5,737 nucleotides of DNA from Desulfobacterales bacterium (lineage in GTDB: Bacteria > Desulfobacterota > Desulfobacteria > Desulfobacterales > RPRI01): NCBI GenBank assembly GCA_020052975.1, contig JAGVOC010000344.1, forward strand, positions 1 to 5,737. The letters run 5' to 3'. The position numbers were made by a program, and so were the translations under genes. Below, piece by piece: positions 1-5,337 of this stretch; within the stretch, counting starts at the first letter, position 1, and every line of letters starts with the position of its first letter. Below the pieces are notes generated by a model. It was not told the origin of the DNA. It did not search any database and worked only from the letters and a program-made list of their open reading frames with translations.

Positions 1-101
1 GCTCAAATTTCAATCCTCGAAATACTCAATGTATTCCTGTGGTTAAAATTATCGCCTTCCTTGTACTTGGACAAAATTGGATGTTCTTCAAAGGTCTCAA
101 A

Positions 102-992
102 TCAATTTGGTTTCCCATACCCTTCAGCCAGGACTTCGGCACTCACAGAAAAGATGCGAGGTCCTGCAGGCAGTTTCCACTTAACCGCTCTATTCTCGTC
201 GCAACCGCTTATATGGTCCGGAAAGAGCTTCTGCCCGTCCACACAGCCGATCTGAAGATCGAAACCCCGGTCGCTCTTGTTGCAGTGTCCCTTCGCAATA
301 CGTCCACCTTGCACTCCAGTTACCGACAGCGACTGTTGCAGCGATTGGTCATCGCAGACCCGCAAAAAGCGAACGGACTCCCCACGGAGTTTCAAATCGT
401 CGCAGGCGTAAAAGGTTCCCGGCTTACTGACGTAGCCTGCTACGGATACGCGGACATCCAGATCCCTTGCAATGTCCGAAAACGGGCCCAAGCACTTTTT
501 CGCCATTGCGGCTAACTGAGATCCCAGCACACTATCGGGGGTTAACTTTTCGATATCGGCAAGGTTAATTTCGATGTCACGCTTTGTTGTTTCCAAAGTT
601 TCTTTGAGATTACTATTATCAGCAACCAGAGAAACAATCTTGGTTTCAGCTTCTCGTAGCTTCTGCACGCTGTTACCTATATCCATTTGCTTCTCCAAGC
701 CTATGTTGGCAAGGTATGCGGTACCAATCAGCAGTGCGGCTGAGCCGGCAAGCTTAAGGACTCCGACAGAGAAGATCGATCCATGAGAGCCACCCAGATA
801 TCGATACGTTAGCGCGGCGACGGCTATTCCCAGAAGAATGGAGTGGAGCATCGGCGGATAGTACTTACCAGTGAACTGCCAGATGGTTACAAGGGCGACT
901 GGTGTAACAAGACAGAAACCAATTACGGTCCATAGCACATGATCGTCATGTAACTTGCTCCGACTGTCACCATTGCGTCCATCATTGTTCAT
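102..992 (-). CDS. Unrecognised membrane protein: three TM segments, coiled coil, Cys-rich C-terminal domain
   Basis: I do not recognise this gene. The ATG at 990-992 gives 296 residues. The frame also allows TTG at 1005-1007 (five more residues), but that TTG runs into GAGGG, which lies 8 bases before the ATG and serves better as its ribosome binding site. The N-terminus is polar (residues 1-17), followed by hydrophobic segments at about 19-39, 48-66 and 72-97. A charged heptad-like stretch at about 105-150 looks like a coiled coil. The soluble C-terminal part (about 160-296) carries six cysteines: C167, C197, C213, C237, C250 and C264. Basic residues at the N-terminus and in the second loop (R64) favour N-inside, so the C-terminal domain would be outside the cytoplasm, where six cysteines could form three disulfides. 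This topology is inferred. The gene follows a 265-base gap after the phosphate permease gene and is probably a separate unit. That it is a real gene is fairly certain; its function is unknown. Confidence 0.72.
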   Translation of the reverse strand: MNNDGRNGDSRSKLHDDHVLWTVIGFCLVTPVALVTIWQFTGKYYPPMLHSILLGIAVAALTYRYLGGSHGSIFSVGVLKLAGSAALLIGTAYLANIGLEKQMDIGNSVQKLREAETKIVSLVADNSNLKETLETTKRDIEINLADIEKLTPDSVLGSQLAAMAKKCLGPFSDIARDLDVRVSVAGYVSKPGTFYACDDLKLRGESVRFLRVCDDQSLQQSLSVTGVQGGRIAKGHCNKSDRGFDLQIGCVDGQKLFPDHISGCDENRAVKWKLPAGPRIFSVSAEVLAEGYGKPN

Positions 993-1059
993 TTCCCTAA
1001 CCCTCAATCATACATATTCGTCCAATGTAGCAGATCAGCCGCTCTTTAATTATCATAAG

Positions 1060-1065
1060 ATTATA
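1060..1065 (-). promoter_or_regulatory. Possible -10 box (TATAAT) for the downstream membrane-protein gene
   Basis: The minus strand reads TATAAT here, a perfect sigma-70 -10 hexamer, 67 bases before the ATG at 990-992. No good -35 hexamer sits 16-18 bases upstream; the bases there are AATAAT-like. A second, weaker box, GATAAT, lies at 1049-1054. The surrounding DNA is AT-rich, so a chance match is quite possible. Confidence 0.25.
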
Positions 1066-1184
1066 TCTATGACTTAAACATTATTATTTCTGTGGATGCG
1101 GCTAAATTATTAGAAATGCTATCAGAATCAGGGTTTAATGTCAATTTTCTTGGAATTATCCTGGAATTTGTTGATTGGCGACAG

Positions 1185-1196
1185 GGGGTCGACCCC
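1185..1196. repeat. Perfect 12-base palindrome GGGGTCGACCCC in non-coding DNA
   Basis: GGGGTC/GACCCC is a perfect GC-rich palindrome in an AT-rich, apparently non-coding stretch (1008-1272). It contains a SalI-type GTCGAC core. On the plus strand it is followed closely by a T-rich run (1200-1213), which resembles a plus-strand terminator, but no plus-strand gene ends here. On the minus strand, the direction of the flanking genes, no T-run follows. It could be a protein-binding site, the scar of a small repeat, or chance. The rest of the 1008-1272 gap holds no supported gene. Confidence 0.4.
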
Positions 1197-1272
1197 ACCT
1201 TTTTATTTATTTTCTGATGCCCTGCCTGAAATGCAGATAAACGGGGGTTCTGACGAAAAAGCGGTGTTGGTT

Positions 1273-2304
1273 TTAAAAATGAGGATGAAAAAGCTGTATT
1301 CCATACATGCACAAAGAGGCTACAAGGGCGGAGGCCGGAATCGTTATTATCCACGCCCAGACAATGCGCGCTGCAATGCCCCATTTTATGCCTGAAAGCT
1401 TTGTAGTTGCGCCCACCCCGACTATTGATCCTGCAATAGTGTGGGTGGTTGAAACCGGAATGCCGGCATGGGTTGCAAAAAAGAGAGTAAAGGCGCCTGC
1501 GGCTTCGGCACAAAAGCCGCCTACGGGTTTCAGCTTGGTGATTTTCATGCCCATTGTTTTAACAATCCGCCAGCCTCCGAAGGCCGTGCCTATGGCCATA
1601 GCGAGATGGCAGGATAATATGATCCATAAAGTGGAAAAATCGGTTAGCGAGAGCGTGACGGTACTTTCCATTGCGCCTGAAGCAACGAGCAGAGCTATGA
1701 TAATTCCCATCGTCTTCTGGGCATCATTACCGCCGTGTCCCAGAGAATAAAGAGCTGCCGAGAAAAGCTGTCCCTTGCGGAATATTTTGTCAACCTGTTT
1801 TGGCCTCCATTTCCGGAAAATCCAGAAGACAGTGAGCATGAAAATGAAACCCAGCAGCAATCCCATGAAGGGAGCTATCGGTATGAATAATATTGTTTTG
1901 AATAATATTTCCCATCTGGGAGCGGAAAAGCCGGCATAGGTGATTCCGGCGCCCGCGAAACCGCCTATAAGAGCATGTGAAGAGCTGGTCGGGAGGCCCC
2001 ACCACCACGTGAGCAAATCCCAGAAAATGGCGCCGATCAGACCGGAAAGCACCACATATACATAAGCCGGATCATGGGGATTAATATGGATGATTTTTGA
2101 AATGGTGTCCGCTACCTTGGGCGCAAAAAAAAACATGGCGATGAAATTGAAAAAAGCTGCCCATATGACTGCCAGCCTGGGCGAAAGCACACGTGTTGAA
2201 ACAACAGTTGCAATCGAATTTGCCGCATCATGAAATCCGTTTATAACATCAAAGGCGAGAGCGACGATAACGGTAAAGATAACCAGATACCAGACAGATT
2301 CCAT
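1273..2304 (-). CDS. pit: PiT-family inorganic phosphate permease
   Basis: This is an integral membrane low-affinity phosphate transporter of the PiT/Pho-4 family, which in bacteria generally moves metal-phosphate with protons. The 343-residue length fits the shorter bacterial members. The family's internal duplication is visible. The first half has the signature around D19 and N22-GFHDAAN-29 and the loop GLPTSSSHALIG (103-114). The second half repeats these as GHGGNDAQK (189-197) and GIPVSTTHT (281-289). Hydrophobic spans fill most of the rest, with a charged cytoplasmic loop at about 164-178 (FRKWRPKQVDKIFRK). The ATG lies two bases after the stop of the DUF47 gene, and its Shine-Dalgarno GAGGAA lies within that gene's end, so the two are co-transcribed and probably translationally coupled. 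The family is certain; the exact ion (phosphate versus sulfate) is inferred from the DUF47 partner. No Pho-box-like repeat was seen upstream of the operon. Confidence 0.95.
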   Translation of the reverse strand: MESVWYLVIFTVIVALAFDVINGFHDAANSIATVVSTRVLSPRLAVIWAAFFNFIAMFFFAPKVADTISKIIHINPHDPAYVYVVLSGLIGAIFWDLLTWWWGLPTSSSHALIGGFAGAGITYAGFSAPRWEILFKTILFIPIAPFMGLLLGFIFMLTVFWIFRKWRPKQVDKIFRKGQLFSAALYSLGHGGNDAQKTMGIIIALLVASGAMESTVTLSLTDFSTLWIILSCHLAMAIGTAFGGWRIVKTMGMKITKLKPVGGFCAEAAGAFTLFFATHAGIPVSTTHTIAGSIVGVGATTKLSGIKWGIAARIVWAWIITIPASALVASLCMYGIQLFHPHF

Positions 2305-2306
2305 CT

Positions 2307-2933
2307 CTAATCTTCCTCGAGTATAACACCTTCAATCAGGTTGGCGACTTCTTCGGCATAATCCGTGGCGGATTCGAGATCTTCCAGTATTTCTTTATAC
2401 TTTATAAGCTGAATAGGATCTTTTTCCTCCTTGAACAACCGCCCGATTGCGGTGCGCAGCATCTCATCGCCGTCATTTTCGAGCTTATGGATAATTCGGC
2501 ACTTATCAAGCACGCCCTGCCGCTTTTTAGATTTTCTAAGAATTTTCAAAGCCTGTTCGAGTTCAATCGAGGCATTTACCACTATAAGCGCAAGCTCTCG
2601 CATCTCGGGGAGAAACTCGGTTACTTCGTAGAGCAAAATGCGCTCTGCAGCCGAATCAACGGCGTCCATGATATCGTCAAGTTTCTTTATAAGGGCATTT
2701 ATTTCGGTGCGGTCAAACGGAGTGATAAAAGTTTTACGCAAAGCGCTGTAGCACTGGTGGGTAACCGTATCAGATTGATGCTCTATTTCTTTAATTCTTT
2801 CTACACGTTCACGAATTTTGTCGGCCTTGGTTACAAGCTCTAAAAATTCTTTGGTGCCGACAATGGTCAGGGCAATCTGCTGCTCAAAATAATCAAAAAA
2901 GACGGTTTCCTTTGGTAAAAAACGTTTTAACAT
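2307..2933 (-). CDS. DUF47/PhoU-like protein, partner of the PiT permease
   Basis: This 208-residue, all-helical, cytoplasmic protein belongs to the DUF47 family (PhoU-related, often called Pit accessory protein). Family members sit beside pit genes and are thought to modulate phosphate uptake. Acidic PhoU-type metal-binding motifs are visible: E51-HQS-D55 in the first bundle, a DDIMD cluster at 86-90, E152-NDG-D156 in the second bundle, and a final acidic helix around 181-201. The TPFDRTEI segment (71-78), which links the helices, is typical of the family. There is no signal peptide or membrane span. The ATG at 2931-2933 has a strong AAGGAG ribosome binding site at 2939-2944, five bases away, and the length is normal. 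It is the first gene of the two-gene operon with the permease. Whether it activates or restrains the transporter cannot be told from sequence. Confidence 0.93.
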   Translation of the reverse strand: MLKRFLPKETVFFDYFEQQIALTIVGTKEFLELVTKADKIRERVERIKEIEHQSDTVTHQCYSALRKTFITPFDRTEINALIKKLDDIMDAVDSAAERILLYEVTEFLPEMRELALIVVNASIELEQALKILRKSKKRQGVLDKCRIIHKLENDGDEMLRTAIGRLFKEEKDPIQLIKYKEILEDLESATDYAEEVANLIEGVILEED

Positions 2934-2938
2934 ATGCT

Positions 2939-2944
2939 CTCCTT
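2939..2944 (-). promoter_or_regulatory. Ribosome binding site of the DUF47 gene
   Basis: The minus strand reads AAGGAG five bases before the ATG at 2931-2933. This strong match to the 16S anti-Shine-Dalgarno sequence fixes the start and supports independent translation of the phosphate operon. Confidence 0.75.
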
Positions 2945-2998
2945 GGAAAATTTAAGCGCTTCTACCACACTAAAAAAAATAAAACAAGATTTTACCTG

Positions 2999-3057
2999 CG
3001 GCAAAGATTCCGTTTTTTATTGCCGTTTATACCGGACTTTACTAACTGATTTCCGGT
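2999..3057. repeat. Two adjacent small inverted repeats in the mtnA-DUF47 gap
   Basis: In the 211-base non-coding gap (2934-3144), CGGCAA (2999-3004) pairs with TTGCCG (3020-3025), and ACCGGA (3031-3036) pairs with TCCGGT (3052-3057). Each pair encloses 15 bases. On the minus strand they lie after the mtnA stop and before a T-rich run (about 2971-2985), so they could weakly terminate mtnA transcripts or form a leader for the phosphate operon. The stems are only 6 bp with long loops, and the T-run is not adjacent, so chance is a serious alternative. Confidence 0.25.
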
Positions 3058-3144
3058 TTAAAAACTCACCTGTGCCTGAAATTTGTTTACGGATGGACAC
3101 CATGTAGATTATTGAGATGATGATTTGAAGATAGAGGTGTTTTT

Positions 3145-4230
3145 TTATATCTTTTCAGGAAAAAGCTTCCGTATGCCTGCGGCGTTGCAGATTCCCCGTT
3201 CGGTTATGTAACCTGTGACAAGCCTTGCAGGGGTGACATCGAATGCAAAGTTTGCGGCAGGGCTGTCGGCAGGGGGAATAAGAACGCTTCGGATGACGTC
3301 TTTATCCAGTCCCTGGACGTATCTCACTTCGTCCGGATTGCGCGTCTCGATCGGTATTTCCTTTACTCCGTCCGATAGATTCCAGTCGAAAGTGCTGGAC
3401 GGAAGGGCAACATAGAATGGAATATCATTGTCTTTTGCGGAAAGAGCTTTCAGATAAGTTCCTATTTTGTTTGCGACATCCCCGGTTGAAGTCGTTCTGT
3501 CGGTGCCGACTATCACCAGATCGACCATGCCGTGCTGCATCAGGTGCCCGCCGGCATTATCGGTTATTACCGTGTGTTTCACACCATGCTGACCCAGTTC
3601 CCATGCCGTAAGCCTTGCGCCTTGATTAAGGGGCCTTGTCTCGTCAACCCAGACGTGGATGTCGAGACCTTTTTCGTGAGCTGCGTAAATCGGTGCGGTT
3701 GCAGTTCCGTATTCTATGCATGCAAGCCATCCGGCGTTGCAGTGGGTTAAAATGTTTACCGTTTTGCCCGCTTTGCGCCTGCTAATTTCTTCAATAATAT
3801 TAAGACCATGAAGGCCGATGCTCCTGCAATTATCGACCTCTTCCTCCGCTATCTTACTTGCTTCATTCCGGGCTGCTACAATTTTATTTTTAATGCCAGC
3901 TGCGGAAAGAACCTTTTTAAGAACCCTCTCTGCCGCCCATGCAAGATTTACGGCTGTCGGTCTTGCGGCTTTAAGCCTTCCGAATTCACTGATTATGAAA
4001 TCATCTCCGGCTGAGTTTTTTGCAAGGCCAAGCGCGGCGAGATAAATGCCGTATGCGGCGGTTACCCCTAGAAGGGGCGCTCCCCTTACGCACATCTCTT
4101 TTATGGCATATATAACATCATCAACGTTTTTTAGATCAACTATGATGAATTGATGGGGGAGAAATCTCTGATCTATGATTTTGACCGTATCCGGGTCATC
4201 GTCCTGCCATATTGGGCGGAGAGGTTTCAT
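3145..4230 (-). CDS. mtnA: S-methyl-5-thioribose-1-phosphate isomerase
   Basis: The enzyme converts 5-methylthioribose 1-phosphate to 5-methylthioribulose 1-phosphate, a cytoplasmic step in salvage of methylthioadenosine back to methionine, or in anaerobic MTA shunts. The 361 residues match the usual family length. Visible motifs are RGAPLLGV (49-56), THCNAGWLA (162-170) with the catalytic cysteine at C164, DETRPLNQGARLT (196-208), the DNAGG segment (224-228), VGTDRT (241-246) with the catalytic aspartate D244, and ANKIGTY (253-259). The Cys/Asp pair and the DETRPLNQGARLT block fit MtnA rather than eIF2B subunits or ribose-1,5-bisphosphate isomerase. The ATG at 4228-4230 has no clear Shine-Dalgarno sequence. 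No other methionine-salvage gene is visible: upstream are an inverted-repeat element and the ferredoxin operon, and downstream are the phosphate genes. Confidence 0.96.
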   Translation of the reverse strand: MKPLRPIWQDDDPDTVKIIDQRFLPHQFIIVDLKNVDDVIYAIKEMCVRGAPLLGVTAAYGIYLAALGLAKNSAGDDFIISEFGRLKAARPTAVNLAWAAERVLKKVLSAAGIKNKIVAARNEASKIAEEEVDNCRSIGLHGLNIIEEISRRKAGKTVNILTHCNAGWLACIEYGTATAPIYAAHEKGLDIHVWVDETRPLNQGARLTAWELGQHGVKHTVITDNAGGHLMQHGMVDLVIVGTDRTTSTGDVANKIGTYLKALSAKDNDIPFYVALPSSTFDWNLSDGVKEIPIETRNPDEVRYVQGLDKDVIRSVLIPPADSPAANFAFDVTPARLVTGYITERGICNAAGIRKLFPEKI

Positions 4231-4238
4231 ATGTCAAA

Positions 4239-4269
4239 CTTATATTCTGATAAACACGTAATTAATCAA
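4239..4269 (-). promoter_or_regulatory. mtnA: Possible mtnA promoter, close to the start codon
   Basis: On the minus strand, TTGATT (4264-4269) and TATAAG (4239-4244) are 19 bases apart and resemble -35 and -10 boxes. The -10 ends only eight bases before the ATG, so a transcript starting from it would have almost no leader. That would fit the missing Shine-Dalgarno sequence. The spacing is longer than ideal and the region is AT-rich, so this is a weak call. Confidence 0.22.
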
Positions 4270-4274
4270 AAATT

Positions 4275-4404
4275 CATACGGCAAAGTAAAAAGCTCATTA
4301 TGCAAGGCGCGCGAATCTTGAGGAATGAAGCGTACATATTGGTACGCTGCAATGACGAAAAATGAAGCGCAACACAGCAGAATGACTTTTTACGAAGCCG
4401 TCAT
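4275..4404. repeat. About 130-base inverted-repeat element (MITE- or REP-like) between ferredoxin gene and mtnA
   Basis: The ends are imperfect inverted repeats. The left arm (about 4279-4299, plus strand) reads ACGGC, three bases, GTAAAAAG, C, TCATT. The complement of the right arm (4381-4401) reads ACGGC, three bases, GTAAAAAG, TCATT. This gives 18 matching bases in three blocks, with three mismatches and one single-base gap. Near the centre is a perfect 7-bp hairpin, AGCGTAC (4329-4335) and GTACGCT (4342-4348), with a 6-base loop. AATGAAGCG occurs twice (4324-4332 and 4361-4369), and AATGAC starts at 4351 and 4381. There is no open frame of note and no transposase. The structure suits a small non-autonomous mobile element or a dispersed structured intergenic repeat. 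I have a memory-based impression that similar GGCTTCGTAAAAAG repeats are frequent in deltaproteobacterial genomes; this is unverified. It may also attenuate read-through from the ferredoxin operon into mtnA. Confidence 0.6.
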
Positions 4405-4769
4405 ATTCGGGCGAGGGCGAAATCCGACTGGACTTCTCCGAGAAGGACATGACGCTTGAATACCTGCCGCATCCTGTTTGAATCCATTTTCTGGTACACC
4501 ACCGGTTTTTCCCCTTCCGTTTCCACGGTCACATTCGGCTCGCTGCTGCACATGCCCATACATCCCGAAGCGACGACTCTTATATCCTGGCGGTCAGCCT
4601 GAGCCATCTCTTCCATAAGAGTATTCATGACATCTCGAGCTCCTGCAGCTATTCCGCATGTTCCCATGTGAACGGTAATTTTTATGGTGGTGGCGCCGTG
4701 TCTTAATGATGTCTCTTTCGAGGTTTTTTCCTTGATTCTTTTGAGGTCTTCAATGGAGATTTTTGCCAT
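4401..4769 (-). CDS. Thioredoxin-like [2Fe-2S] ferredoxin, HndB/NuoE-C-terminus type
   Basis: This small cytoplasmic electron carrier has 122 residues. It resembles the thioredoxin-fold [2Fe-2S] domain of NuoE and of HndB-like subunits of NADP-linked [FeFe]-hydrogenases. Visible motifs are HMGTCGIAAGARDV (34-47) with C38, and SGCMGMCSSEPNV (68-80) with C70 and C74. The N-terminus (about 1-20) is a charged helix. Only three cysteines are present; the C-x4-C first pair of classical NuoE is reduced to one, so a fourth ligand is not obvious. My recollection is that this subfamily has the same pattern. The ATG at 4767-4769 has AAGGAG at 4778-4783, eight bases away. It lies 21 bases after the ATPase gene, in one operon. 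Its stop overlaps the right end of the inverted-repeat element. An NADH-binding NuoF/HndC-like partner would be expected next but is absent. It could serve as a ferredoxin for a complex encoded elsewhere. Confidence 0.88.
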   Translation of the reverse strand: MAKISIEDLKRIKEKTSKETSLRHGATTIKITVHMGTCGIAAGARDVMNTLMEEMAQADRQDIRVVASGCMGMCSSEPNVTVETEGEKPVVYQKMDSNRMRQVFKRHVLLGEVQSDFALARI

Positions 4770-4777
4770 TTTTTACT

Positions 4778-4783
4778 CTCCTT
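4778..4783 (-). promoter_or_regulatory. Ribosome binding site of the ferredoxin gene
   Basis: The minus strand reads AAGGAG within GAAGGAGAG, eight bases upstream of the ATG at 4767-4769 and inside the 21-base gap after the ATPase stop. It supports this start. Confidence 0.75.
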
Positions 4784-4790
4784 CAATATA

Positions 4791-5336
4791 TTATTCATTG
4801 CCTGCAAGTTTTTTCAATTCCTCCTCTATCTGTTCCTTCAGGTGAAACAACAGAGCAGGATCGGTCAGAGATTCTTCAAGCTCTTCCCTTAATTTCCGCG
4901 TGTCAATTGTAAATCTGTTTCCATCAATAACATGATCATAGACAAAGTCAATATCACGATTTCCGGCTATTAACATTGTTATTGTCGCGGCAATATCTCC
5001 GATAGGAGCGCGGTCTATATGATCGTATCTGAATGTGGCGGTGACGACAGTTCCCTTTCCGGGCTCAGATTCAATCGAAAAATCTCCGCCACATCTTTTT
5101 GCAGCCTCCTTCCAGAGCGACAGCCCCAGGCCAATCCGTCTTGTAGTTCTTGTTGTTACAAAAGGGTCCGTGACGGTTCGAAGCATTTCGGGAGACATTC
5201 CTTTTCCATAATCCTTTATTACAACTTTTAACAGATTTTCAATTCGATTCTCATCGATAAGAATTTGAATGAGGTCCGAACCCGCAGTTATCCCGTTTTC
5301 GGCTATATCCAATACATGTAATGCTATTTCCCGCAA
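4791..5336 (-). CDS. Stand-alone GHKL-fold ATPase (histidine-kinase-like ATP-binding protein)
   Basis: This 181-residue cytoplasmic protein consists of a histidine-kinase-type ATP-binding domain and a charged helical tail. ATP-site boxes appear in order: N box LDIAEN (9-14) with E13 and N14, G1 box DYGKGM (42-47), an F-box-like DPFVTTR (57-63), G2 box GLGLSL (69-74), and G3 box GKGTVVTA (93-100). There is no membrane segment, sensor domain or phosphoacceptor histidine region, so it cannot be a complete two-component sensor. It resembles the small ATPases found next to PHP proteins and hydrogenase or NuoE-type ferredoxin genes in anaerobes. The tail (about 145-178) is rich in Glu, Leu and Lys and may be a partner-binding helix. 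The start is TTG at 5334-5336: it gives the N-terminus MREIALHVLDIAEN typical of the family, has AGAGG six bases upstream, and lies one base after the PHP stop. The partner or phosphorylation target is unknown. Confidence 0.87.
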   Translation of the reverse strand: MREIALHVLDIAENGITAGSDLIQILIDENRIENLLKVVIKDYGKGMSPEMLRTVTDPFVTTRTTRRIGLGLSLWKEAAKRCGGDFSIESEPGKGTVVTATFRYDHIDRAPIGDIAATITMLIAGNRDIDFVYDHVIDGNRFTIDTRKLREELEESLTDPALLFHLKEQIEEELKKLAGNE

Positions 5337-5337
5337 A

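Noticed and set aside
39..515. Plus-strand open frame of 158 codons opposite the unknown membrane protein
   Set aside because: Its translation has no domain-like character. The minus-strand frame is longer and has coherent membrane segments and a coiled coil, so this is a shadow.
1092..1217. Short plus-strand frame from GTG (about 41 codons, containing AAKLLEMLSESGF)
   Set aside because: The peptide looks mildly protein-like, but there is no ATG near the beginning and no ribosome binding site, and it runs through the palindrome into a T-rich end. At most it is a gene remnant, and not supported as a gene.
1205..1272. Possible intrinsic terminator after the phosphate permease gene (CTGC/GCAG stem)
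   Set aside because: On the minus strand the 4-bp stem is followed by an A-rich rather than a T-rich run, so it does not fit an intrinsic terminator.
1067..1513. Minus-strand 148-codon frame overlapping the end of the phosphate permease gene
   Set aside because: Most of it lies out of frame inside the well-supported PiT gene, and the tail in the intergenic region shows no recognisable motif.
2934..3144. Pho box or riboswitch upstream of the phosphate operon
   Set aside because: No CTGTCAT-like direct repeats and no recognisable riboswitch core were seen; only two weak 6-bp inverted repeats are present.
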